Counted from the stretch's first letter, positions 27,699 through 38,565 are shown. The stretch is DNA of 64,000 bases from Caloramator sp. E03 (GCF_006016075.1 NZ_CP040093.1:2397501-2461500), one strand, 5' to 3'. Numbers and translations are program-made. The notes: generated by a model not told the origin, from the letters alone.

Positions 27699-30341
27699 AT
27701 GTTTGTTATAGCAAAATGTTTTACTAACAATAAAGTAGGTAAAGTATATATAGATTGCAATGAAATATCATTTGGATGGCAATTAGAATCAGATAAAAAC
27801 AATGTATATCAAAAATCATATAGAATAATTTTATATGATGAATTAAAAGATGTCATATATGATACTAAAAAGGTTGATAGCAGTCAACAAATAAATATAT
27901 ATTATAACGATATAAAATTAGAAAGTAAAAAAGAATATTATTGGAAGGTAATTGTGTGGAACAATTATGATGATATTGCAGAAAGCAGCCTTATAAATTT
28001 CGAAACAGGATTTTTAAAATCTCAATGTTGGGAAGCAAAGTGGATTGAGGCAAATATTCCCATTAAGTCGACAAAAGAAGGATTTAATATTAGTGAAATA
28101 TTTTCTTACCACCCTAACATTAATGAACTAGAAGATATAAAATTGGATCCACCAATTACCTTTTACAAGGATTTTTTTATAAAAAATAAAGAAATAAAAA
28201 AGGCAAGGATTTACATTACTGCCCATGGCATTTATGAAGCTAAAATCAATGGCATAAAAGTTAGTGATGAATATTTTAATCCAGGCTTTACGACATATTC
28301 AAAGCTACTTTATTATCAGATTTACGATATTTATAATTTACTCAAAAATGGGAAAAATGATATTTCAATTACTGTTGCAGATGGATGGTATAAAGGAAGA
28401 ATAGGTCTTGCTGCTATAGGACATCAGTTTGGAGATAATATTGCTTTATTGGCCCAAATTGAAATTGAGTATATTGATGGAGAAAAACAAATTATTGGAA
28501 CAGATAAATCATTTAAAGCATTTTCAGAGGAAATAGAGTATTCTGATTTATTTATTGGGGAAAAACATAATTATAATAAACCAATTACATATTATGAAGT
28601 AATAGAGAAAGATTATGGATATAACAATATAAGATTAGATATTGCAGAAAAAGTAAGATGTATAGAAAAAATAAAACCTGAAAGAATAGTTAAAAGCCCC
28701 AAAGGTGAAATTATAATCGATTTTGGAAAAAATATTGCTGGTATTGTTGAAGTTAAAGTAAAAGGGAAAAATGGAGATGTTGTAAAATTACAGCATGCTG
28801 AAGAACTTGATAATGAAGGTAATTTTTTCTTTAATGTAATGGGCCAAAATAAGTATCAAACAGATATTTATATTTTAAAAGGTGAGGAAGAGGAAATTTT
28901 AGCACCTAAATTTACATATCATGGCTTTAGATATGTAAAAGTAATTAGCTATCCTGGAGAAATAAATAAAGCTAATTTTACAGCATACATATTATCTACT
29001 GATTTAGAAAGAACAGGAAAAGTCGCAACTTCCAATGAAAAAATAAATAAACTTTTACAAAACATATATAACTCTCAACAAAGCAATTTTATATCAATAC
29101 CAACAGATTGTCCACAAAGAGAAAAGGCAGGATGGACTGGAGATGCTCAAATTTTCATTGAAACAGCTATTTTTAATATGAAAGTAGATAATTTCATGAA
29201 AAGATGGCTATATAATATGAAACTTGACCAATATAAAAATGGACAAGTACCATCAGTTATCCCATGGATAGAATCAGATGAAAAACTTTCAAATGGTTTT
29301 GGGAATATATCTTCTGCTGGTTGGTCAGATGCTTGTATAATAATACCATGGTATTTATATTTGCATTATGAAGATATGGATTTTCTTAAAGATAATTACG
29401 ACATGATGAAAAAATGGTTAAAATACGTAGAAGAAAGATGTGCTTCAAATGTTACTGAATCCTCAAAGGATTATGAAAGGTATCTTTGGGATATGGATTT
29501 CCATTATGGTGATTGATATATACCAAGCATAGTTGATGAAAATGGAAAAACAGATCCTATGAAATCAGCTAACTTGACTTCAAAACAAGTTGCAACAATG
29601 TATTTTGCTTATTCCTCTGAATTATTATCTAAAATTGCAAATGTTCTTAAAAGAAAAGAGGATGAAGAATACTATCTTGATTTATCAAATAAAATAAAGG
29701 ATGCTTTTGTTAAAAAGTTTGTTGATAATGAAGGTAAAATATTAAATGATTTACAGGGTTTATATGCGTTAGCAGCTTATTTTAAAATAGGAAATGAAAA
29801 ATTAAATGCAATATTTATAAATAGGTTAACTAAAAAAATTATTGAAAATGGTTATAGATTGGATACTGGTTTTTTATCAACACCTATTTTATTAGATGTA
29901 TTGTTTAAGTATGGAAAAAAAGATTTGGCTTATAAACTATTGTTGCAAGAAGAATGCCCTTCCTGGCTATATATGGTTAATAAAGGTGCAACGACTATTT
30001 GGGAATCGTGGAATGCAATTAATCCTGATAATACAAGGAATATAATATCGTATAACCATTATGCCTTAGGAAGTGTTCAAAGTTTTATTGTTAAAAGGAT
30101 TATAGGATTTAATAAATTACCACCTAATGATTTAAGTGGAGCTAACTTTATTATTGAACCAGATTTTGAAGCACCATTTGAGCATTTTACGTTATCTTAT
30201 ATGAGCCAATATGGAGAATTGTATATTGACTGGAAGAGATTAAACTCAAAAATAAAACTTAAAATACCTGTTGGAGTAAGAGCAATATTAAGATTGTATA
30301 ATAAAGAACTTATTTTAGGCTCAGGGGAATATGAATTTTAA
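27699..30341 (+). pseudogene. GH78 alpha-L-rhamnosidase interrupted by an in-frame TGA
   Basis: The frame from the ATG at 27699 runs 605 codons to TGA at 29514-29516, then continues in the same frame to a TAA at 30339-30341. The total of about 880 residues is a full GH78. The TGA stands where the family has Trp (HYGDW; the paralogue 1.4 kb downstream reads FGDWLALD), so a single TGG-to-TGA change explains it. The active-site stretch reads DCPQREKAGWTGD, one residue shorter than DCPQRDERLGWTGD in the paralogue, which may further alter activity. It is a pseudogene, or a sequencing error at one base. Confidence 0.85.
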
Positions 30342-30400
30342 TATTGTAATTGTGTGGTATAGCTAAGAATAAAGGCATAATGATGAAAGAGGTGTTATAA

Positions 30401-33049
30401 ATGGCTTTATTTATTAAAGAAGTTAGATGTGAATATTTAATAAATCCAATAGGTATATCAACATTAAAGCCAAGGTTTTCGTGGATTATAGACTCAGATA
30501 GAAATGGAACAAAACAGACAGCATATCAAATTGTATTTTCAAAGGATGAAACTTTTTCAAGTATTTTTTATGATACTGGGAAAATTAATTCATATAATTC
30601 AGTTCATGTAGAATATAATGGTCCTAAGCTTTGTGAACAGCAAAGATATTATTATAGGATAAGAATTTGGGACAACTATGGTAATATATCTGATTATTCT
30701 GATATAAATTTCTTTGAAGTTGGTATTATTGATAATAATAGATGGATTGCAGACTGGATAGCAGTAGAGGATAAAGACAATAACCCAATGTGTCCATATT
30801 TTAGAAAAGAATTTACTTTGCAAAAAGATATTAAAAAGGCAGTGATATATGTAAGTGCATTAGGCCTTTATGAACTATTTTTAAATGGTAAAAGGGTTGG
30901 GGATTATTACTTTACTCCAGGTTGGACATCATATAAGAAAAGAATTCAGTATCAAACTTATGATGTTACAAGTTTAATAAAAGAAGGAAAAAATGTATTA
31001 GGCTCAATTCTTGGGAATGGATGGTTTAAAGGATATCTTACTTGGGAAGAAAAGAACAACATATATGGAGATAAGTTAGCACTAATACTTCAGCTTCATA
31101 TATATTATCAAGATGGGAGCATTGATATTTTAAAGACTGATAATAGTTGGAAATACAACCATGGGCCAATTATATCCTCCGAATTATATCATGGAGAGGT
31201 CTATGATGCTAATTTTGAGCTTGTAGATTGGAATATAGAAAACTATGATGATACTAACTGGAAAAATGCAGTTGTATTAAATCATTCAAAGAGTATTTTA
31301 GTGGGACAAGAAAATATACCAGCTAAAAAAATGCAGGAGATAAAGCCAATAAAACTAATAATTACTCCTAAAAATGAGAGGGTGATTGACTTTGGGCAAA
31401 ACATGGTTGGTTTTGTTCGATTTAAAGTAAAAGGAAATAAAGGTGACAAGGTTATACTAAGACATGCCGAAGTGTTAGATAAAGAAGGTAATTTTTATTT
31501 AGATAACATTAGAAAAGCAAAACAAACTATTGAATATACTTTGAAAGGTGAAGAAGAGGAAATATTTGAGCCTCATTTTACCTATCAGGGTTTTAGATAT
31601 GTCAATGTATTAGAGTATCCTGGAGAAATTGATTTAGATAATTTTACGGGTGTTGTAATATATTCTGGAATGCAAACAACAGGAGAGTTTGAATGTTCTG
31701 ATGAAGATATAAACAGGCTTCAGCAAAATATAGTATGGAGCCAAAAAGGAAACTTTGTAGATGTTCCAACTGACTGTCCTCAAAGGGATGAAAGATTAGG
31801 TTGGACAGGTGATGCTCAGGTATTTATAAGAACTGCATGTTTTAATATGGATGTTGCTTTGTTTTTTAAAAAGTGGCTTAATGACTTAAGTGCTGACCAG
31901 CTTGAAGAAGGAGGAATACCATTTGTTATTCCTGATGCAATAGGAAACAATAAAACTCCTACTGAATGGGGAGAGCCTCACTCAGCTGCAGCATGGGGAG
32001 ATGCTGCAACAATATGCCCTTGGACTATATATAATTGCTATGCAGATGAAAGGATACTTGAAAGTCAGTATCAGAGTATGAAAAAATGGGTTGAATATAT
32101 TAGACATCAGGGGAGTAATGAGTTTTTATGGAATACTGGTTTTCAATTTGGAGATTGGCTTGCTCTTGATGCTAAGGAAGGAAGCTATACAGGGGCAACG
32201 CCAATGGACTTTATTGCAACAGCATTTTATGCATACTCAACATGGATTCTTTTTAACAGTGCTAAGGTTTTAGGATTAGAGGAAGATTATAATGAATATA
32301 AAAGGCTTTATGAAAATATAGTTAGAGAGTTTAGAAAAGAGTTTGTATCACCCAATGGTAGGCTTGTTTCAAATACACAAACAGCTCATGTTCTAACACT
32401 GATGTTTAACTTGCTTGAAGAAAAGCACATTAATAGGAATGTGGAAGAACTTGTGAAACTCATTGAAACAAATAACTATCATCTTACAACTGGATTTGTT
32501 GGGACACCGTATCTTTGCCACGTTTTAACAAAATATGGGAGAAACGACATAGCATTAAAACTACTACTTAAAAAAGATTGTCCATCTTGGCTATATCAGA
32601 TAACTAAAGGTGCTACAACTATATGGGAGCACTGGGATGGTATTAAAGAAGACGGAAGCTTTTGGAGTGCTGATATGAACTCATTTAACCATTACGCTTA
32701 TGGGGCAATTGGCGAATGGATGTATAATGTTATAGGAGGATTAAACTTAATAGAACCAGGATACAAAAAATTCTCAATAAAACCATATTTTGAATACTTC
32801 AGTTGTGTAAAACTTAGATACAAGTCTTTATATGGTGATATTGTTGTTAACTGGGAAAGAAATGAAAAAAGCATTTCACTTAAAGTTAAAGTCCCAGTAA
32901 ATACACAGGCAGAAATAATATTAGATAATATAAAGAAAGAGACCTTAAAAGATATTAAAATCGATGAAATTATAGATATAGTTCAAGAAAATAGTATGTA
33001 TAAAATACTAGTAGGTTCAGGAAACTATACATTTGAGTTTGAAAAATAA
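30401..33049 (+). CDS. GH78 alpha-L-rhamnosidase
   Basis: This intact enzyme of 882 residues has N-terminal beta-sandwich domains (fibronectin-like start, then the YVSALGLYELFLNGKRVGD accessory domain) and the (alpha/alpha)6 catalytic barrel. The catalytic acidic cluster is in DCPQRDERLGWTGDAQ, and GATTIWEHWDG lies near the C-terminus. It has no signal peptide, so it removes rhamnose from imported compounds such as flavonoid rutinosides or neohesperidosides. It lies 59 bp after the broken paralogue. The two share about half their residues by eye and look like an old duplication. Confidence 0.92.
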   Translation: MALFIKEVRCEYLINPIGISTLKPRFSWIIDSDRNGTKQTAYQIVFSKDETFSSIFYDTGKINSYNSVHVEYNGPKLCEQQRYYYRIRIWDNYGNISDYSDINFFEVGIIDNNRWIADWIAVEDKDNNPMCPYFRKEFTLQKDIKKAVIYVSALGLYELFLNGKRVGDYYFTPGWTSYKKRIQYQTYDVTSLIKEGKNVLGSILGNGWFKGYLTWEEKNNIYGDKLALILQLHIYYQDGSIDILKTDNSWKYNHGPIISSELYHGEVYDANFELVDWNIENYDDTNWKNAVVLNHSKSILVGQENIPAKKMQEIKPIKLIITPKNERVIDFGQNMVGFVRFKVKGNKGDKVILRHAEVLDKEGNFYLDNIRKAKQTIEYTLKGEEEEIFEPHFTYQGFRYVNVLEYPGEIDLDNFTGVVIYSGMQTTGEFECSDEDINRLQQNIVWSQKGNFVDVPTDCPQRDERLGWTGDAQVFIRTACFNMDVALFFKKWLNDLSADQLEEGGIPFVIPDAIGNNKTPTEWGEPHSAAAWGDAATICPWTIYNCYADERILESQYQSMKKWVEYIRHQGSNEFLWNTGFQFGDWLALDAKEGSYTGATPMDFIATAFYAYSTWILFNSAKVLGLEEDYNEYKRLYENIVREFRKEFVSPNGRLVSNTQTAHVLTLMFNLLEEKHINRNVEELVKLIETNNYHLTTGFVGTPYLCHVLTKYGRNDIALKLLLKKDCPSWLYQITKGATTIWEHWDGIKEDGSFWSADMNSFNHYAYGAIGEWMYNVIGGLNLIEPGYKKFSIKPYFEYFSCVKLRYKSLYGDIVVNWERNEKSISLKVKVPVNTQAEIILDNIKKETLKDIKIDEIIDIVQENSMYKILVGSGNYTFEFEK

Positions 33050-33167
33050 AAAAAGACAAAAGGGACAGTTACTTATTTTTATCAATATTTACACCTTCAT
33101 GAATAGAACCACCTCCTACTTGGAAAAATAATACTGAAAATATAATCTAAGTCGGAGGTGTTTTGTT

Positions 33168-34076
33168 ATGCCAAGAATGGCAAGAATGAAGTCCTTTGAT
33201 TGCATCTATCATATTATGGTTAAAAGCATTGTTGAGGCCCCCCTCTTTAAAGACGATGATGATAAAGTAAAATTTATGGAATTTGTTAAAAAATCTCAGG
33301 AACAGTTTGAGTTTAAAGTTTATTCCTACTGCCTTATGGATAACCACGCCCACTTCATAATAGACGCAAACGGTGCGGACATATCGAAGATAATGCACTT
33401 TATCAACTACAAATATGCAATGTATTACAACAAAAGGCATGAGAGAATAGGGCACCTTTTCCACGATAGATTTAAAAGCCTTATAGTTGATAATGACAGA
33501 TATCTTTTTGCCTTAACAGCCTACGTTCACTTTAACGCAACAGATATAAAGGGTTATGAAACAAACCCACAGGATTATCGCTTTTCATCTTTGGGGATAT
33601 TTTTAGCAGAAAAGAAAGATGAGTTTGAACTTATAGATGACAGCTTTATACTTTCAATGTTTAGTCTAAAGGAAGCAGCTGCACGAGCAATGTATCGTGA
33701 TTTTATATTTAAAGTAAAAAGTGTAGTAGATGCAAAAAAGCAGGAGTTTAAAAATGAGCCTACGGAATACAGGAGTATGAGAAGGGTACTTATAAGGGAC
33801 TTATCCCCTGAGAAGATAATAGAGATAATATCAGAAAGGTTTAACATAGACAAATTAATGCTTAAGATAAAAAGGGCAAAGGGAGCGAAGGAGGCAAAGG
33901 CGATACTGTGCTTTGTATTAAGAAAGTTTTGTGATTTAAAATGCTCTGATATATGTAAGATACTTGGCAGCATAGGGCAAGCGAACGTATCAAGGCTATG
34001 CTCTTTAGGGGCTGAGCTTATAAAGGAGGAGAGGTATAGAGTAATAGCGGAGGAGATATTGGCTATATGCGTATAA
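33168..34076 (+). CDS. REP-associated tyrosine transposase (Y1, HUH family)
   Basis: This is a 302-residue protein. It starts like REP-associated transposases (MPRMARMKSFDCIYHIMVK) and carries the HUH motif in CLMDNHAHFIID. The catalytic Tyr is likely in the HFINYKYAMYYNKRH segment. A long C-terminal extension ends in a helix-turn-helix-like stretch (SDICKILGSIGQANVSRL) that may bind the repeats. The start has GGAGGTG upstream. The gene is full length, and a 44-bp fragment of a second copy lies at 9387. Confidence 0.9.
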   Translation: MPRMARMKSFDCIYHIMVKSIVEAPLFKDDDDKVKFMEFVKKSQEQFEFKVYSYCLMDNHAHFIIDANGADISKIMHFINYKYAMYYNKRHERIGHLFHDRFKSLIVDNDRYLFALTAYVHFNATDIKGYETNPQDYRFSSLGIFLAEKKDEFELIDDSFILSMFSLKEAAARAMYRDFIFKVKSVVDAKKQEFKNEPTEYRSMRRVLIRDLSPEKIIEIISERFNIDKLMLKIKRAKGAKEAKAILCFVLRKFCDLKCSDICKILGSIGQANVSRLCSLGAELIKEERYRVIAEEILAICV

Positions 34077-34339
34077 GTGTTTAATGTTAAATTAAATAAT
34101 CAAGTAATAATTTTTAAAAGTATGATTTCTATATAGAATTAAGGAAAAAAGGTGTACAAGCTATTATAAAACCTTAATAATTAAATCAACAGAATATAAG
34201 AAATAATGAATTAAGATTATAAAAATTATTAGTAAGGGGTTTATTATATTAAAATTATATTTCAGTCTATTAATGTGTGCTGAATTTTAGATGATATAAA
34301 TAGAGAAATCATCTTGTATTTGTTTGCTAATTTTTATAT

Positions 34340-34418
34340 AATAAGTAACCGTCCTAACTTATGTGTGGATATCCCCCTAATTTTGCAGATATAGTGTATA
34401 AAATAAGTAACCGTCCCT
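34340..34418 (-). repeat. Miniature repeat element, copy 2 (reverse)
   Basis: Read on the minus strand it starts AGGGACGGTTACTTATT and continues with a core (ACACTATATCTGCAAAAT, AGGGGGATAT) matching the copies at 12810 and 63833. Its other end carries GGACGGTTACTTATT in direct rather than inverted orientation, so it is a rearranged copy. A further solitary end lies at 34474-34490. Confidence 0.75.
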
Positions 34419-34549
34419 CGTCTTGCCAATTTATGTATCACCGATTCACCTATTCCTACAATTGATTAATGCTAATAAGTAACCGTCCCAATATTCAATG
34501 TATAAAAGATATTACCGTGCTTATAATAAAATAAAAAAGGTGACTTCAA

Positions 34550-36106
34550 ATGCTAAAGAAAATAGAAAATAATATAAAGCATTTAAAAAATCTATCTTCA
34601 AATAAAAATGAAAAGGCAAAGGAATTAACATATTCACAAGAAGAATATGAAATTGATATAAGTTTAGAAAAAAATCTGTTAAGTTTAAAAAAAGTTTTTG
34701 GAAAAAGCAGTGATATAATTTATAGAGAGTTTAAAATTGGAATAAAAAAACAGATTAAAGCATTATTGTGCTTTATTGATGGACTTGTTGATAAAGAAAC
34801 TCTTAATGAACATATAATAAAGGCGTTAGCCGTTGATTTTCATTTGATAGGTGAAGATATCGAAGGTACAAATATTTATGCTGCTATAAAGGAAAACATA
34901 TTAACTGTATCTGATGTAAAAGAAATAAGTTCTTTTAACGAAGCTGTAGGTTTAATTTTGGATGGAGAAGTTGCACTATTTTTAGATAATTATAATGCTG
35001 TGCTTATGATTGATGTAAAGGGATGGGCATCAAGAAGCATTACAGAGCCTGATACAGAAGTTGGTATAAGGGGTTCCCATGAAGGCTTTACAGAAACATT
35101 AAGAATTAATACATCATTGTTAAGAAGAATAATAAAAAATACGAAGCTTACTTTCGAATCATTTAGATTAGGCAAACAAACCCGTACAGAAATATGTATA
35201 GCATATATAGAAGGCATTGCAGATAAAAAAATAGTAGATGAGGTTAGAAGTAGAATAAATAAAATAAATGCTGATTCAATTTTAGAGTCAGGTTATGTTG
35301 AACAATATATTTCGGATCATCCATTATCTATTTTTTCTACTGTAGGGAATAGTGAAAAACCTGAAAAGGTCGCTGCAAAGATATTAGAAGGAAGAGTTGC
35401 TATTTTGTGTAGTGGTACTCCTGTTGTTTTAACTGTACCATTTTTGTTTATTGAAAATTTTCAAGTTAGTGAGGATTATTATGATAAGCCTGCATTTGCA
35501 AGTTTTGAGAGGATATTGAGATTACTTGCTTTTTTAATTTCTACTTTTTTACCAGCTATATATATATCCCTTGAAACTTTTCATCAAGAAATGATACCTT
35601 CAATTCTTCTCACAACAATGGCAGCAGCAAGAGAAGGAATACCTTTTCCAGCATTTATTGAAACTTTATTTATGATAACAACATTTGAGCTTTTAAGGCA
35701 GTCTGGTCTTAGAATGCCAAGACAGGTAGGCTCTGCAGTCAGCATTGTAGGGGCACTTGTCATTGGAGAGTCTGCTGTAAAGGCAGGTTTAATAAGTAAT
35801 CCTATGATAATAATAGCTGGATTTACAGGAGTTGCAAGTCAGATCATTCCTTCAATTGCTAATGCCGTAAATATATTAAGATATATATTTATAATTTTAA
35901 GTGCAGCCTTTGGATTTTATGGAATGGAAATAGGCATTATTATGTTGCTTGCTTATATGTGTTCATTAGAATCCTTTGGAGTGCCATACTTGTCACCTTT
36001 ATCTCCAATCAAATGGGAAGGTTTAAAGGATTGTATAATTAGATTTCCATTGTGGTTTATGAACTTAGGTTTTAAATCAATAACAAGTAATAACTCACGC
36101 AAGTAG
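34550..36106 (+). CDS. gerKA: GerA-family spore germination receptor subunit A
   Basis: This 518-residue GerAA/GerKA protein has a hydrophilic N-terminal domain (about 1-290) and a membrane domain with about five to six helices (about 300-500). The family motif VGIRGSHEGFTETLRINTSLLRRII is clear, as is EGIPFPAFIETLFMI. The A subunit forms the ligand-gated channel of the germinant receptor in the spore inner membrane. The gene is followed after 12 bp by the C subunit gene. Expression is expected in the forespore; I could not pin down a sigma-G promoter with certainty. Confidence 0.93.
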   Translation: MLKKIENNIKHLKNLSSNKNEKAKELTYSQEEYEIDISLEKNLLSLKKVFGKSSDIIYREFKIGIKKQIKALLCFIDGLVDKETLNEHIIKALAVDFHLIGEDIEGTNIYAAIKENILTVSDVKEISSFNEAVGLILDGEVALFLDNYNAVLMIDVKGWASRSITEPDTEVGIRGSHEGFTETLRINTSLLRRIIKNTKLTFESFRLGKQTRTEICIAYIEGIADKKIVDEVRSRINKINADSILESGYVEQYISDHPLSIFSTVGNSEKPEKVAAKILEGRVAILCSGTPVVLTVPFLFIENFQVSEDYYDKPAFASFERILRLLAFLISTFLPAIYISLETFHQEMIPSILLTTMAAAREGIPFPAFIETLFMITTFELLRQSGLRMPRQVGSAVSIVGALVIGESAVKAGLISNPMIIIAGFTGVASQIIPSIANAVNILRYIFIILSAAFGFYGMEIGIIMLLAYMCSLESFGVPYLSPLSPIKWEGLKDCIIRFPLWFMNLGFKSITSNNSRK

Positions 36107-36118
36107 AGGTGGCCCAAT

Positions 36119-37303
36119 TTGCTAAAAAGGCTTTTTATTTTCATTATTTGCTTTGCAACTGTAGCATTTACAGGCTGTTGGGATAGAAGGGAATTAAACA
36201 CAATAGGAATAGTGTATGGTGTTGCAATAGATAAGGATATGGATAAAAATGAATATATTATTACTGCTCAGGTAATACGTCCATCCCAATTAAATAGCAA
36301 GGGCAGCTTAAAATCTCCGGTTGAATTGGTTACATCAAGGGGGAGAACAATATCTGATGCAATTAAAAGTATCACACTGTTTTTTGATAAAAAATTGTTT
36401 TTTAATCACAATAAATTTATAGTAATTAGTAAGGATGTTGCTAAAGAAGGAATTTTAAGTATCATAGATTTTTTCTTTAGGGATCGAGAGCTGAGAAAGT
36501 CAATATGGGTTATTATTTCAAAAGAAGAAAAAGCAAGTGATATATTAGGAGTTATTCATGGAATATCAGATATCCAGGCAGCTTATGTTGATGAGATTGT
36601 TGATTTAAAAGATGCAAATGGCAAAATGAGCAATATAAAATTAATAGAGCTGTCTCAGAGATTATATTCAGAGGGTATTGAACCAATTGCATCTGTTGCC
36701 CAGATAAAGAAATTTCCATTATATCCTATTGAAATTAAAGAAGAAATAGAAAACAAAGGATTAAATTTTTATGGCACAGCTGTATTTAAAGGAGATAAAT
36801 TAGTTGGATATTTAGATGATATTGAAACTATGGGGCTTAATTGGATAACCAATAAAATGAGAAATTGTGTTATAGTTATACCCGGGCTTGTAGATAATAA
36901 CAAAAAAATTTCAATTCAAATTAACAATGCAAAAACAGAAATAAAACCTGAGTTGATAGATAGCAACTATTTATTAAATATAAAGGTAAAGGCAAGTGGA
37001 AATATAGGTGAAACGGAAGAATGTATTGATTTTACTAATGATGAAAACTTTATTAAATTACAAAATGAAGTTAATAAGGTAGTTAAAGAACAAATAGAAA
37101 AAGTTATAAATAAACAGCAAAAACAGTTCGAATCAGATATTTTCGGGTTTGGATCGGCTTTAAATAAAAAATACCCACATGAATGGCTTAAAATAAAGGA
37201 TAACTGGGATAAGATATTTTCTAACGTAAAATACAATATAGAAGTTGAAATTAAAATATTAAATTCGGGATTAACTATGAAAAGTGAAGAGATAGAAAAA
37301 TAA
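36119..37303 (+). CDS. gerKC: Ger(x)C-family germination lipoprotein
   Basis: This is a 394-residue lipoprotein with a signal peptide and lipobox (FTGCWDRREL, Cys near residue 20), followed by the Ger(x)C domain. It is the C subunit of the germinant receptor, anchored on the outer face of the spore inner membrane. The start is TTG with GAGGTGG upstream. It is translated from the same message as the A subunit, and a hairpin follows directly after the stop. Confidence 0.93.
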   Translation: MLKRLFIFIICFATVAFTGCWDRRELNTIGIVYGVAIDKDMDKNEYIITAQVIRPSQLNSKGSLKSPVELVTSRGRTISDAIKSITLFFDKKLFFNHNKFIVISKDVAKEGILSIIDFFFRDRELRKSIWVIISKEEKASDILGVIHGISDIQAAYVDEIVDLKDANGKMSNIKLIELSQRLYSEGIEPIASVAQIKKFPLYPIEIKEEIENKGLNFYGTAVFKGDKLVGYLDDIETMGLNWITNKMRNCVIVIPGLVDNNKKISIQINNAKTEIKPELIDSNYLLNIKVKASGNIGETEECIDFTNDENFIKLQNEVNKVVKEQIEKVINKQQKQFESDIFGFGSALNKKYPHEWLKIKDNWDKIFSNVKYNIEVEIKILNSGLTMKSEEIEK

Positions 37304-37336
37304 AAGTTATAATGTTGTATGCATTATAACTTTTTA
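37303..37336. terminator. Bidirectional terminator
   Basis: AAAGTTATAATG (37303-37314) pairs with CATTATAACTTT (37322-37333), with T-runs on both sides. It ends the gerKA-gerKC transcript and, from the other strand, the small ORF and gerKB transcript. Confidence 0.75.
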
Positions 37337-37470
37337 ATTATAAATCTAAATAAGTAATATAAAGCTACTATAAATAAAATAACTGAATAAATATATCCTG
37401 ATAAAGACAAAATACAGGGACCTATTCCTGATTTTATTAGCGTTTCTTTAGTTTGAAATAAATCAATCAT
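37324..37470 (-). CDS. 48-residue single-span membrane protein downstream of gerKB
   Basis: This small ORF on the minus strand begins with ATG at 37470, preceded by AAGAAGG at good spacing, and starts 12 bases after the gerKB stop. The product begins MIDLFQTKETLIKSG and has one long hydrophobic helix (about residues 28-43) ending in KK. The position, ribosome site and membrane span support a real gene co-transcribed with gerKB. It may be an accessory D-type subunit like the small membrane proteins known in some germinant-receptor operons, but I do not recognise the sequence. Confidence 0.5.
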   Translation of the reverse strand: MIDLFQTKETLIKSGIGPCILSLSGYIYSVILFIVALYYLFRFIIKKL

Positions 37471-37482
37471 ACTTAAACCTTC

Positions 37483-38565
37483 TTAACTGTTTATTTTTAA
37501 ATATTTTATTATTAACAACATTATAGGTATTATTATTTGAAAAGGAAGATGAATATATAATGGAGTCATTTTAAGTCCAAGCCATACATGATATGAATAA
37601 TTAGGCTCAAATACCTTTGAGTACCAAGATACAACTATACAAATTAAAATTAAAAGCCATTTGAAGTTTTTAAGCTTAAATAGGGTTGAAAGTGCCAATA
37701 CACCTCCATATAAGAATATTGCTGCTTTATAAAAGCCACCTATAAAAATAATTGCTATTCCAATTGCATCAAGGTTGGTTATTATATCAGCAATATTAAT
37801 TAATTTTATTACTTCTAAAAATGGAATGGTTACATAAGAGGCTATAGCAGGCCCTAATACACAAAGGGTTATAACAGTTGTTAAGGTAAGTATTATTCCA
37901 GATGCAATAATAGCAATATAAGATATTTTATTAACACTTTCAATAGCATCAACGTAACACCAGAACATAAGGAAAACTATAATTTCTCCAAATGGGAAAA
38001 AAATTAACTGTGAAAAAACGGGAGTTAATATTGTTTTTATATCATTTGATAGTATAGGCTTTAACTGATCTATATTAAAATATCCAGAAGCTGATATAAA
38101 AATGTATGAAGATATTATGAAAATCAATAATATTGGAAAGTTAATTTCACTTGTACGCCCTAAAACTTCTAATCCAAATGTAAGTACATAAGCAATGCAT
38201 AATACAAAGATAATGTTTATTACAATAAAAGGAGTATTAGGAAGGAACGTTATAGATATTAATTCTGTAAAATCTCTAATATTTCTTGTAAATATATAAA
38301 TAAAATAAAGACCATAAAAAAATACAAGAGGATATCCTATATATTTACCCAATATTTTAATTATTATTTCTGCAAAATTTTCTTTATATGATATTTTTAA
38401 AATCTTAAGATAAATATTTAATAAAATAAGGCCTAAAGGTATTGAAATCAAAATAGAAACCCATGCATCCTGCTTTGCATCAATACCCAATACAAAAAGG
38501 GTAGTGCTTCCTATTTCAAACAGCATCATTAAACAAAAGAGTTGGGTTTTATTAAGCCTAAGCAT
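37483..38565 (-). CDS. gerKB: GerAB/GerKB-family germination permease
   Basis: This is a 360-residue membrane protein with ten hydrophobic segments in the APC-like fold of the endospore germination permeases. It is the B subunit, which recognises the nutrient germinant. It is on the opposite strand to gerKA-gerKC and convergent with them. A separate gerKB beside a gerKA-gerKC operon is a known clostridial layout. The ATG has AGGTGGGA upstream. The start region is clear and no frameshift is seen. Confidence 0.9.
   Translation of the reverse strand: MLRLNKTQLFCLMMLFEIGSTTLFVLGIDAKQDAWVSILISIPLGLILLNIYLKILKISYKENFAEIIIKILGKYIGYPLVFFYGLYFIYIFTRNIRDFTELISITFLPNTPFIVINIIFVLCIAYVLTFGLEVLGRTSEINFPILLIFIISSYIFISASGYFNIDQLKPILSNDIKTILTPVFSQLIFFPFGEIIVFLMFWCYVDAIESVNKISYIAIIASGIILTLTTVITLCVLGPAIASYVTIPFLEVIKLINIADIITNLDAIGIAIIFIGGFYKAAIFLYGGVLALSTLFKLKNFKWLLILICIVVSWYSKVFEPNYSYHVWLGLKMTPLYIHLPFQIIIPIMLLIIKYLKINS

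Larger units (their letters stand above)
33061..34490 (+). mobile_element. REP-associated transposase unit with repeat ends
   Basis: The transposase gene is bounded on the left by AGGGACAGTTACTTATTTTT (33061-33080) and on the right by three copies of AATAAGTAACCGTCC (34340, 34402, 34474), the inverted form of the same repeat. The same repeat ends define miniature elements elsewhere in the window (12810 and 63833). The right part (34077-34549) has no gene. Confidence 0.7.

Noticed and set aside
29514-29516. TGA in the rhamnosidase as a selenocysteine codon
   Set aside because: The codon replaces a conserved Trp, not Cys, and no plausible selenocysteine hairpin follows. A point mutation or sequencing error is simpler.
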